Source: Tribonema minus (Eukaryota > Sar > Xanthophyceae > Tribonematales > Tribonemataceae). From it: 64,000 nucleotides of DNA. The stretch is taken from contig JAFCMP010000005.1 of NCBI GenBank assembly GCA_017506865.1, forward strand, positions 495,004 to 559,003, given 5' to 3'. The stretch's first letter is position 1. The number at the start of each line of letters is the position of its first letter. This document shows positions 34,901 through 46,200 of this stretch, piece by piece. Made by a program: the position numbers and the translations under genes. The notes below the pieces were generated by a model. It saw only the letters and a list, made by a program, of their open reading frames with translations, made no database searches and was not told the origin of the DNA.

Positions 34901-36972
34901 CGTATTCTTGTGGAGATGTGCGGCGCGGACATAGAGGTCCGCAGCGGCCGGGGGGACACCGGTGGGTGAAAAGGCGTGACTGTGCCTGCCGCACGTCCGG
35001 TGCGCGTGTACGGGTCAGGGTCGGGCGGACAACATTTGCAGCAGCCGGAAAAACAGCAGTATGTAACGTTGAGAACAGAACGACATGATTGCTGGACCCC
35101 TCACGCGGCCGCACATGCCGTGCTCTGGCGCATGCGCAGACGAGCGGGTCTAGCTTGGTGTTCAGGACGCCTGTAAGCAGTTGCGACATTTGCCATGCGG
35201 CTTACCATATGTTCGCGGGACTATGCGTGTTCCTCGTGGGGATGGGCAGGTATAGGGGCCCGCAGCGGCCGGAGAGACACCGATAAGTAACATAACGTAC
35301 ATGGCGTGCCTTATGTGGCAGCGCTCAGCACGAAAGGCGCTTCTGTTCCATAGAGCCGGGCTCTGAGTCTGTCATGCAGCGTTATTTCATGACGTCGACT
35401 CAAGCGTTTCCTGACACTGACCTACTCTGTTTTCTGTCTGTGCTGGTTGTTCCTTGTGTCATCGCTGCTCCGCGCCACGCTGCCGCTGCGCGTCTCGGTC
35501 CGCGGCTGCCATGCGAGCAGCGTTGAATGTGGCTTGCCACTGGGGGAATGTCGACACAGCACAGTGAGTCGCGGCCGCAGTGTGACATGCTGGCTTCATG
35601 CTGGTTGATCCACAGTTTCACAAAGCCTCTTTCATTTGAAAACACTCAGACCCTGTGTGTGGTTTAGACCTACTGTCCAAGTGTCAATTGCTGATGTTCT
35701 TGCTGGCGCCACTTGCATCATTGGTGCCTTCTGCCAACGGCAGCAGAGGGTGTTGGACATGCAGTAGCACACAATCGCTGTGACCCAGCTGAAGGCACCT
35801 TGCCTGTGGTAGACACAATCGATGGCAGCACCTTGCCCCCGGTGGACACCCTATGATGGCAGCCAAAGGAGTCCACGTGCGCATTACTAGATGCATTAAT
35901 GTCAGCAGGTCGAGAGTGCAATAGTGCTCAGCGTAACGGTTACGTCAGTTACAGTGACAGGTGCTACAGTCTTGTGAGCATTCTGTCTGCTGTTCCCCGC
36001 ATCGTACATGGGGCAGAGGCATAAATGGGTGTAAGCCGTTGCGACACCGTATAGTGTACTTCATGTAAAGCGCGACAGGTGCCCAGCGGGGTGATCATTG
36101 AGCCAGTGCCGCAGCGCTGCTCAGCGGGGGGGGGGGGGGTGTCTCGTATCTGCCTCAGCGGCCCGCCTGGCGCTGTAAACGGCTGACTTATCGTTCGCAA
36201 GTACGTTGCGAACATCGCAGAAACGCTTCGGTCGCATCCTGCTGCTCATAAATTGCTGCCTTCAAAGCAAATGATGCAGCGCACTGCGTGTGCGCACCAT
36301 AGTGCGTGATGCCTGCGGCGGTGTGACCCACTCTTGGGACACGCCCACTCTTATGTCAATGAGTCGTTGCTGCTATGATGTTGTGCTCTGTGTGTGTTCT
36401 GCAACGCGTAATGCACATGCGGCGGTGCGCTGAACCTGGCCGCTGCCCCCGCAGGTACCTGGGAGCTGTGAGTGTGGTGTGTGTACTCACCGCGATATGC
36501 AAGTCCTGTCACGGTGTGTGCAACTTTCAGCACACGCACATGCTTCCGCTGATCCGCATTCTGCAATGCGCAGATGTGCTCGAACTCGCCTGCCGGCAGG
36601 TACCTGCCGGACGGGGCGCTGACGTTGCTGGTACACACATACTTTTCAATCCACATTTACTTTGATGCGTGTGGTGTGCGCGCTCACCACTATGTGCAAA
36701 TCCTACGGCAGTGTTTTCAGCTTTTAGTACACGCGGCTGGTTTCACTGATCTGTGTTCTACAATCTGTAATAACAGATGGTATCCGCCGAACTCTACTGC
36801 CTGCAGATACCTGCTGGACCGGGGAGCTGACCCCAACTGCGCGAACCACGACGGCAAGCGCGCCGGCGACGAGTTTGAAACCGTATTCGTCGACGGCCGA
36901 GACGAGGAGGCGATAAGAGAAGCGCTGGAGAAGGCGCGCGCGGCGTGGCCGACGCGCGCCGCTAAGGCATGA
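31948..36972 (+). CDS. Ankyrin-repeat protein with bipartite plastid-type presequence, 5 exons
   Basis: Exons 31948-32084, 32637-32768, 34248-34507, 35521-35563 and 36807-36972 (TGA) splice in phase to 738 nt, 245 aa. Residues 1-22 are a signal peptide with a hydrophobic core (LGLLLLSF) and a GRA-F site. The next 25 residues are Ser/Thr/Arg-rich and acid-poor, a transit-peptide composition. This pattern targets proteins across the four membranes of red secondary plastids. From about residue 70, ankyrin repeats appear (DSPLMLAAENDFTDIIKLLV, TPLILAAYYGYTGL, ALNVACHWGNVDTAQYLLD). Exon 4 is a 43-nt microexon that completes a repeat and fixes both phases. The C-terminus is charged and helical. The partner is unknown; ankyrin domains mediate protein binding. 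Confidence 0.87.
32085..32636 (+). other. Intron 1 of the ankyrin gene
   Basis: 552 bp, donor GTATGC, acceptor CGCAG. An ORF from ATG 32453 with a GTAAGC donor was considered as an extra exon, but its phase does not fit exon 2. Confidence 0.6.
32850..32940 (+). repeat. Copy of the donor edge of ankyrin exon 2
   Basis: The CCAGGTACTCACAA block at the exon 2 donor (32766-32779) recurs near 32858, with similar flanking sequence (TTGCAT, GGCCC, CTCAAG) at a period of about 95 bp. Confidence 0.65.
33181..34247 (+). repeat. Seven-copy tandem array of the acceptor edge of ankyrin exon 3
   Basis: Copies of GTACATTGCGCACGGCGGC and about 80 bp of following exon start at about 33188, 33319, 33476, 33629, 33782, 33935 and 34091; the true exon starts at 34248. 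The four starts from 33476 to 33935 are exactly 153 bp apart, and these units are nearly identical. Three of them (33476, 33629, 33782) end the exon-like part with an in-frame TAG (GAGAACGACTAG); the copy at 33935 continues GACTTCACGG, like the true exon. If spliced in, the TAG copies would truncate the protein. Confidence 0.9.
34595..35290 (+). repeat. Four partial copies of the donor edge of ankyrin exon 3
   Basis: Copies of the GTCCGCAGCGGCCGGGG stretch with GACACCG and a donor-like GTGGGTG/GTGAGC lie near 34600-34660, 34755-34795, 34875-34970 and 35200-35285. The third also repeats TACTACGGGTACACGG. They alternate with telomere-like GGGTCAGGG tracts. Confidence 0.85.
36435..36806 (+). repeat. 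Two partial copies of the acceptor edge of ankyrin exon 5
   Basis: CGCAGGTACCTGGGAGCTG (about 36451) and GGCAGGTACCTGCCGGACG (about 36595) mimic the true CTGCAG/ATACCTGCTGGACC at 36801. Upstream intron sequence is duplicated too (TGTGTTCTGCAA-like, GTGCGCGCTCACC). Confidence 0.75.
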
Positions 36973-37293
36973 TTTTTTCGTGTGATGAGATGAATTTTAC
37001 GCAGGCCGCGGGGGCTGCGCGTGGGCACGCGCGCGCACGCTGCGAATGTACTACTTCACCATTTGAAGGGCGTGTTGGTCATCGCCGCCGCCGTCGCCAG
37101 GCAGGCGCTCTGCTTTGCTGTCCTGTCAATCTGCTGTGCTATATATATGTAAATAGATGTATATAGCATATATGTAAGCTGAGTTCAATGTGCAAACGAA
37201 CAGCGCCCCCTCCCCCCCCCCCTTAGCGTACAACGGTGCTCGTACGCTTGAAAATCAGCATGTTTTATTGTGAGGTGACTGTCATGCGTGAGC

Positions 37294-37413
37294 GCGTACT
37301 TTCTATTAATTCTCGCTCAGGGCGCGAAAAAGCCCGGATGAATGGCATCTAACTTGAAGCTTGCTGTACGGAATCTACATGTCGTGTGACAGTCGGAAAG
37401 TGTCTCAACAACA
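37294..37413 (+). repeat. Dispersed repeat copy B
   Basis: Similar to 28247-28360 over its whole length, with a short insertion containing ACTTGAAG. It lies in intergenic DNA. Confidence 0.75.
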
Positions 37414-38638
37414 ATCCCTCGTACATGTGGCGCAGCAGAGCACCCAGATGGCCGGGCATCTCCTCTGCCATATGGTTATGCCATGCAGAGTTGCTTGCGG
37501 TTCTCCTGCGCCGTGTTTGTCTTCTGCAGAATATGGTTATGCCACGCGGAGTTGCTCTCGGCTCGCTCGCGCCGTATTCGTCTTTTATAGAATGTTTTGA
37601 AAGGCGGCACCAACCTTCAGCACCATGGCGGCTCGCGCATTTACTCACTCATTTACTCACGCATTCACTCTCAATCACGACGAAGTTTCAAGCACACATG
37701 CCACTTGATGCAAGTCAGCGCACCATTGTGTGGCCACACCATTCAGCCCAACATACAACAAGCGATCATTCAATCATTATCATTCTCGCAACGACATGGC
37801 CAAACAGTCAGCTGGCTGTGCACGTCGCTGGCAATGTTGTGCTGTGCGCCAGCTCCAATGCGCATTTCCCCTTCAGTGTGCGGGCCTCTGCGCCCGGGCA
37901 GGTGTTTGCCGCTGGAGTGCATGCGCGGATCGCCAGCAACACATTGCTAGCAATGTGATCAAGCCAGTATGCAGAGATACAAGTCCACAAGTACGTAGAG
38001 GGTGGCATGTAGTTCAGCAGGCATGAAGGGAACGGCAGCATAATTGTCACCGTATCACCGCATAATTGTATCAGATGGTGGCATGCAGTTCAGCAGGCAT
38101 GAAGGGAACAGCAGCATAATCTTATCACCGGACACATCCAATCCGGCAGAGCGTGAGATCGCGCAGCAGACCGGCAGTGCACGAGATAGCAAGGTGGTTG
38201 CCATTGACAGTTGAACAGAGCATGAGACCGCAAAGCAAGCAGAGAGTTGAAGCGTGACAGTAAGGTTGGCCTCAATTATTGCAGGTTCATGGCACATGTC
38301 GGATTCACTCATTCACTTCCGCCCGTCAATGTCATCGTTGACTGACGCTCTCACCAGGTAATGTACAGTTTGTAGGCAAGCTTATGGTGCTTGTCCACCT
38401 TTTCTTCCTTCTACACTTGTGCATGGCGGGCCGCATTTGAACCAATCCTTACACCCGGTGTTATTTACCCCTTGCACCATTTCACAACAGAGCGAGCCAG
38501 CTTGCGCCACTGCCCGCTGAGATGGCTTGCTTTACTGTATGCCAAAGCGCCCGCTTAACACACAACTACAATCCCTGCTTCGCCACAAGCGCATACAAGG
38601 AAGCACTGTCAATGAATACGCTTTTCACCCTGTTTGCC

Positions 38639-38641
<3 letters not shown>

Positions 38642-38674
<33 letters not shown>
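38642..38674. repeat. Poly-C run (33 bp)
   Basis: Uninterrupted C run near the 3' end of the VWA gene. Similar runs occur across the window. Confidence 0.9.
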
Positions 38675-38676
<2 letters not shown>

Positions 38677-38833
38677 ACACCACACTACCAGCGCACCCTC
38701 CCCCAGCCGAGATGGCAGGCTCTGGCCGTGCCCCCCGTTCTGCGCTCAAATTGAGCCACAAACCTTCAAGTTGCAGTCCCTCTATCTTCAATTGCCGTGG
38801 AGCGATGCTGCTGAGCGTTGCTTCTCAGCGCTG

Positions 38834-40174
38834 CTACGCCTTCTTGCCAGCGGTGCTCCTCGCAGCGCTCTTCTTCATCATGCGCGACACCTGGCGGCAG
38901 CGGACGGCGCAGGACAGTCAATGAGCGTACCTTCTTGAAGAAGTACTTCAAGCAGTTCGTGGCAGTTGCGTCAACTGGTGCATGCTGCCCAAATTACTGA
39001 TAATTACAGTACCTAGTGTACACCACTTGTGATGCTTTCACTCAGTATTACTGCAGTGCGTGCAGTTTGCTAGCTGAACACCAGACTCTGCAGTCAGAAC
39101 TGACGATGATGGGCATGCACCTGATGCAGCCGTGCTTGAGGTCCAAAACGCGGTACGACGCGTGTTGCGATACGTGACAGCTTTGACGTGAAGCACTTCG
39201 AGCTCACGCCTCCAGTGGAATGCTAAATGCAGGCATCCCGCAATCTTACGATACAGTGAAGGGCCTGAGTCTAGACTTTGTCAAGAAAGCTTACTCAATA
39301 ATCTGTCAACGGCGTAGGCTGCCATACCACACAAGTCCTGCCAGCAACTCCTAACCCTAACCCTAACCCTAACCCCAACCCTAACCCTGAACCTAAACCC
39401 TAACCCTAAACCCAGGATGCGCAACAACAAGAAACTGAACCGTAGTGCAGGTACTCGGGAATTGACGGGGACAGCTGATTTAATTATGCTCGATATTGCT
39501 GCTGCCTGCACCGCCTATGAGAGACAAATGCTCCTCGAGCACTGCCTCGTATCAACCCCGACTCTGACACAAGTCGACAGCACTTGATACTGACCAATAA
39601 TACGCACACTCATCTTGATACTGACCAAAAGAACGCATCTCATCCTGGCCGCAACTCACTGGAGAACTCCATGGCACTGCAGTCGTTGAGAAGCGATCGC
39701 CAATGTGCGTTGAGACACATTCAACGTGTTCACAAGGCATATGTGTACCACGAAAAAATGCAACCTGCAATTCTGCAGAAGATAAGCACCGCACCTGAGC
39801 GTAAGACACGTCGCCGACCTCCGTGGTGACCTTGCTGCCGCCCGTGCTGTAACCGCCGCCGCCGCCGCCGCCAGCAGCGCTCAGCTCGGCTTCGTAACCG
39901 CCGCCGTAACCGCCCGGCGCAGCTGCGGCGCATGGCATCGCGCACGGCACGGGCGCCATGGGCGGCATCGCGCAGCACTCCTCTGCCATCGCCATTGCAG
40001 CGGGCGGCGGCGGCGGCGCGGAGCGCGCACCAAACATGCTGCGGCGGGCAGTGCGCATGTGTTATTCAATGAGGACAGGCGGGGCTTTGCATTGCGCACT
40101 TGAAGAACAGCAACGCCGGCCCGACCGCGCAACAGCACACACCTTTGTACCCAGCCGCCCACACACGACACACT

Positions 40175-40219
<45 letters not shown>

Positions 40220-43200
40220 CCCCCCCCCCCCCCCCCCCCCCCCCCTCCCCCCCCACACACACACACACACGTACTACTATGCGCGCAGCCGCCCAAACAT
40301 ACATACGCGCACACACACAACTACGCATGCAGCCCACCTCATGCCGCCGAGCATACGTCCGCGCCGCTGCCGCCACTCGCATCCCAACCGCTTACACCCA
40401 GCCGCCCACACACGCACACACACACACACACACACACACTACGCACGCGCAGCGCAGCCCACCTCATGCCGCCGAGCATGCGGCTGCGCGCCACCGGCGC
40501 CGCCGCCGTCGCCGCGGCGCCGCAGAGCGCAGTGGGCTCGGGCTCGCTGGCCACAACCTCCGTGCGCCAGCGGTCGAGTCCCGCGGACTTGGCCATCTTG
40601 GCGGCCTGGGGGGCGGCCATGGCGCCGTCGTGCGCGACGCGGCGCGCCTTGATGCCCTTGCCCGCCATGTTGCGCGCGACGCGCGAGGAGAGCTGGACCT
40701 GCGGGGAGGAGGGGGGGGAAGGGGGGGGAGGGGGGGCAAAAGTTGAAGAAAATTGTATCAAGATACAAAATGTAGGTCAAAAAGAATCATATAGGACATA
40801 CTGATAATTTGTACAAGGTATTTCATCCCACGTCGACTGCAGGGGGGGCGGGTGGGGGGGGGGCGTGGGGACACAAAACAGACATGGTGCGACATGTTGT
40901 GAGCGACGCTCGAGGAGAGCTGGACCTGCGGGTGGGTGGAGGGGGGGGGGGGGGGGGGAGGCGAAACAGACATGGTCAGACTTGGTGCAGATGAGCACAG
41001 TGTATTGTATTGGGGAACAGACATGGTCAGACATGGTCCAGGTGAGCACAGAGTGTTGTGTTGAGGAGCAGACTTGGTCAGACATGCATGGTGCAGATGA
41101 GCACAGGGTCAGACATGCATGTTGCAGATGAGCACAGAGTGTTGTATGTATGTCTTTTGTGAGTGTGGTAGTCGCAGCGCTCGCCGCCTTGGGGGGGGGA
41201 GAGGGGCAAGCGGCCGCGGCGCATTCAGTGCTTGTCGACGCTTGTTGCACAGGTCAGGATGATGGCGTACTGCTGAGTAGGTTGACGTGGAGCCAAAAGC
41301 CCTTGCCGCCACACCCTAACCCTAGTGGGGGGGGGAGGGGGGGGGGCAGGGTTCGGGGAGGGGGAGGGGGGGGGCTGAGTGCTGCTGCAGAGTTGATCGC
41401 AAATCATCTGTGCATGCCGCGAGAGATGTCAGCCGTCATGATGCGGCAGATGCAGCGGCCAGAGACTGGGCTTCGCGCGCGGGGCCTTTAGCTTGAGTTC
41501 GCGGTATGCTGTCGAATCAGAGGGAATGCGTGGTGAGGAGCAGGGCTTGTGGGGTATGTGGCACATCCGTGTGCGCATCGCCAAAGCATGCACTGCACTC
41601 CGCAGTTCACACTTCACAGTAGACACCACGTGCTGCTTGTACTCGGATTGCTTCAGAGGTTGACAACAGGCGTTCATTGCAGGAGCGCACTGTACCGCGG
41701 GGTGTGCGGTTCACGGCACGCACATCATACTGCTCATAGCGCACAGTGGAAGAGCCTAAGTTCACCACGGGAGTACACCGTACCACACGTCACACTTCAC
41801 AGTTCACAATACGCACCTCGTACTGCTCGTACTCGGCGGACGTCTCCTCGACCTCCGGCGCAAGGCCGGCGCTCACGCGCTCCGCCGCCACCTGCTGCCG
41901 CGCTTCGCTGCGGGGGCACGCAGAGCATGCGGCGGAGGGAGGGAGGGAGCGGTCAGTCAATGTCAATATTGCTTGCGCACCGGTACATGCAGTTGCTGCT
42001 GCCAAGCTTCGCTGCAGATGCGCGCAGTGTGCGCAGCGGAGGCAGGGCGGCAGCGATCAGTCGACGTTCGCACGCCGGTGCAAGTGCTTTCTGCTGCCAA
42101 GCTTCGCTGCAGATGCGCGCGGTGTGCGCAGCAGAGGGAGGGAGGCAGCGATCAGTCAATGAAATCAAAAGGTGGTAGAGCTCCAAGTAGGTCACAAGGT
42201 GTGCTTAGCCGCAAATGCCCTCCACAATCAATGTTCGCACGCCAGTATCAAGTACTTGTTGCTGCCGAGCCTCGCTGCGGATGCGCGCAGTGTGCGCAGT
42301 GGAGGGAGAGAGGCAGTGATCAGTCAGCGCTCGCGCACCGCAAGTACGCCCTTGTGAGTGTCAAGGTCATCAGCAACATCCTGGGGCATAAAATGGAGCC
42401 AAGGGCCAGGAACCAGCGAGGGGCTGCAGGGGGGGGGAGGAAGTTGCGGCGCTGGTGGCCATTTTAATTCTGCTCGGTCACGCACAATCAGAGCTCTTGT
42501 GGATGCGGCAGCACCAGCCGGGCAGACAAGCACCTCACTTCAACATCAAGGTTGCAACTCCAGGGTTGATTCTGACTCTGACTCTGCCTAACTTTCTCGT
42601 TGGATGTCGCCCATGAGTCTGTCCAAGTCCAGCAGGTCTGTCTTTGACTCTGACTCTGCCTCTCCAGGTGCAACTCTGACTCTGACTCTACCTGACTTCC
42701 TGGTTGACGTTGCTATGTGTCTCTCCAAAATTGACTCTGACTGTGAATCTGACTCTGCCTCTCTCTGACTCTGACTCTACCTGACTTCCTCGTCGATGTT
42801 GCCCATGAGTCTCTCCAGGTCCAGCTCCTCTCTGGCGCCGCCCAGGATGACGTCCACCAGCAGCTTGGCAGAGCTCAGCGCGATGGCTTGCCCCTGCGCA
42901 GTTGGGGTTAGCATCACAATGTAGGGCTGGGGATCAGGGCTCGATTCGGAAGCGGTATGTACAGGAACAACCACGCCAACTTGAAGTCAAGGGGGGCGGC
43001 ATGCGCCTGTAGGTTGGCGGTGCTTGATACAGTGGCTCGTCCCCCGCGCATGACGATGCATGGGAACACCCCAGTTCAACTTGAACCTACAGAAGCACCA
43101 GACACAGCGCTCTCACCTGCGTGATGGCGGCAACGCCGCGGCGACCATGCAGGCGCGCGCAAAGCGATTGCGACCCCAGCGCGGGCTGGCAGCCAAGGGC

Positions 43201-46200
43201 GCAACAGTGCTCAAAGCACGATGCTCAGGGCATAACACAGAGTGGCCATGTGCAGGGCGTGGCATAGAGCGGCTACACTGTTTTCAAAAAGTAGTCAAAC
43301 CAGCGCCCGTACCTGCATGTGGCGACGGCGACCCTGAAGTCGCGCGCAAAGCGGTTGGTGCCTAGCGCGGGCTCGCAGCCAACGGTGTAGACGGCAATGC
43401 CCGCCTCGAGCATCGCGCGCAATGCTCAGGGCAAGATATGTAACTTCAAATTGTAGTTGAAGTATGTCAATTGGCAGCAACAGCGCTCTCCTCACCTGCG
43501 TGATGTCCGCGACGGCGACCATGAAGTCGCGCGCAAAGCGGTAGCTGCCGAGCGCGGGCTCGCAGCCGACGGTGTACAATTGCTCAGGGCAAGGTATGAA
43601 ACTTCACATTATAGCTGAAGTATGTCAACTGAAAGCGGCAGAAACAGCGCTCTCCACACCTGCGTAGTGTCGGCGACACGACCATGAAGTCACGCGCAAA
43701 GCGGTAGCTGCCGAGCGCTGGCTCGCAGCCGACGGTGTAGACGGGCTCAGTGCGCAATGCTCAGGTCAAGATAATAAACTTCAAGTAAATATTGAAGTTG
43801 ACACAGCGCCCTCACCTGCGTGATGTCCGCAACGGCGACCATGAAGTCGCGCGCAAAGCGGTAGCTGCCGAGCGCCGGCTCGCAGCCGACGGTGTACACC
43901 GTGATGCCCGCCTCGAGCATCGCGCGCGCGATGGCGAGCGGGTCGCGCCCCTCCGGGCAGCCGTTGGGGAAGCCGTCGCCGTGCTCGCCGAGGCCGTGCG
44001 GCGGCGCGTCAGCGATCAGCACGACGATCTTGACGGCGTCCGGGCGCCACGCCATGTGGAGCGCTTTTTTTTTTGGGAGGGTTGGCAGGGGATGCGCCGT
44101 GTCTGTTAGTGTTATGAGTGGCGATGTGTCGTCCACACGATGTGTGTTGCGGCGATGTGTGTTGCGGCGGCGCGTCAGCGATCGGCACGACGATCTTGCC
44201 GGCGTTGGGGCGCTACGCGACGTGGAGCGCTGTGTGGTGTGTGTGTGTGTGTGACAGCACTCCTACGTTGACATTGGCATCAGCATTTGTGAAGTAGTCA
44301 TGAACTTCAAATCAGACCCATTCCTTCAAGTACCTGCGTGCAGCCCACAGCACACTGCCTTGGGGCCGTCGCCGCCGCCCGCGGCGCTCATCGCGTTGCG
44401 CATTGGCACCGCACACGTCAGAAGCAGAAGCGGTCCTACTGAACTCCATCATGAATATTAACCACCTCACCTGCGTGCAGCCCGCAGCGCACGGCCTCGG
44501 GGCCGTCGCCGCCGCACGCGACGCTCATGGTGTTGGCATCTGGTTGTCGTCAACTGCAACATTAAACACAGCACTTCAAGCACCTGCGTGCAGCCCGCAG
44601 CACACGGCCTCGGGGCTGCCGCCGCCGCCCTCAGCACTTGTAGTGTTGACGTTGGCATTGGCCTTTCTCAACGTAGCCATATAATTTAACATCACACACA
44701 GTACTTCAAGTACCTGCGTGCAGCCCGCAGGACACGGCCTCTGAGCCGTCGCCACCGCCCGCGGCGCTCATGGCGTCGACGTTGGTACCGCATACTTCAG
44801 AGCAGTAGTCCTACTAAACTTTAACATCAATATTAATCGCCTGCATGCAGCCCGCAGCACACGGCCTCGGGGCCGTCGCCGCCGCCCCCGGCGCTCATGG
44901 TGTTGGACAATTCTTACATCAGACACAAGTATGAACTTCAACATCAGACATACTACTTCAAGCACCTGCGTGCAGCCCGCAGCACACGGCCTCCGGGCCG
45001 TCGCCGCCGCCCGCGGCACTCATGGTGTCGACGTTGGCGCGCATGGCGCCCACGGCGCTGGTGAAGTCGCACTGCTCCGACACAAACGTGGACTCCTGCG
45101 GCGGGTGGTCGCGGTACTTGACGAGGCCGAAGCGCACGTCGCACTTCTCCGCAGCGACGAGCGACTCCACGATGCTCTGCACGTTGCGCTGCGCCTCTGC
45201 TCGCGTTTGTAGCGCGGGGGGGAAGCAGTTGAAGTTGAAGGGGGGGGTCAGGAGGGGGTGGAAGGGTGAAAGGAAGTTCTTGAGGAACATGAGGCGCGTT
45301 GTAGCGGGGCAAGGAGACAGTTGAAGTATGAGGGGGGGGGGGTCAAGAGGGGGTGGAGGGGTGGACGGGGGGCAAGGCGTCGGTCTGTGTGAGGAAGACG
45401 TGCGACGTGGCTGAGCAAGGCGTGCAGCGTCAGTTCATGACGACACAACGACCGACTTCTTCAGTGTGGTATGGACGACAAGCACGTCGCACTTCTCCGA
45501 GGCGACGAGCGACTCCATGATGCTCTGCACGTTGTGCTGCGCCTCTGCTCGCGTTATCGCGCGGGGGGGAAGTAGTTGCGGTATGAGGGGGGGGGGGGGT
45601 CAGGAGGGGGTGGAGGGGTGAACGGGGGGTGGGGGCGCCGGTGGGTGTCAGGAGGACGTGCGATGTGGTTGAGCTAAGTGCACACTGCCAGTGCACAATT
45701 GTCAATAAATCACCACTTCGCTTGCACGTTGCGCTGCGCCTCTGCTCGCATTGCCGCGGCAAAGAAGAAGAAGGAGGTTCAAACGTGGGTTCAGAAGAAG
45801 GGGGTGGGGGTGTGGGTGAGGCCGGTGGCGTGCGACGTGGCTGAGCACTTGGTATTGCGTCGATTCAAAATGAGATGACACTGGGCTTGCGGGCGCCCTG
45901 GCAAGATACAACATAGTCTAAAGTGAGGGTACTTTATTGACTTCCGCTTGAGGGGCGGGAGCCCTATGAGAAATACATAATACATATTTGAAGTATGCAG
46001 CTTTAGTGCTCATCTCAAGCGTGTGCTCACACACATGTGTGAACGCAGCTGAACGCATGTGCTACCATTAAGTATCAATACAGTCAAGGAGTACTCGTGG
46101 AAAACCGAGGAGTACACGCATTGCACCACGAACCCCCGCTGCCTGGCCGCTTGAAGTGCTGCAGAGGTAGTGGCCGAGCGCCAACAGTGCAAGTGCCCAA

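Larger units (their letters stand above)
36973..38833. other. Convergent intergenic region
   Basis: Between the ankyrin and VWA gene ends. No gene was recognised. It contains the dispersed repeat 37294-37413, a direct duplication (about 38010-38060 and 38075-38125, GGTGGCATG.AGTTCAGCAGGC) and a 33-bp poly-C run at 38642-38674. Confidence 0.5.

Noticed and set aside
39351-39417. Chromosome end (telomere)
   Set aside because: Only about 67 bp, degenerate, and flanked on both sides by the exons of one gene.
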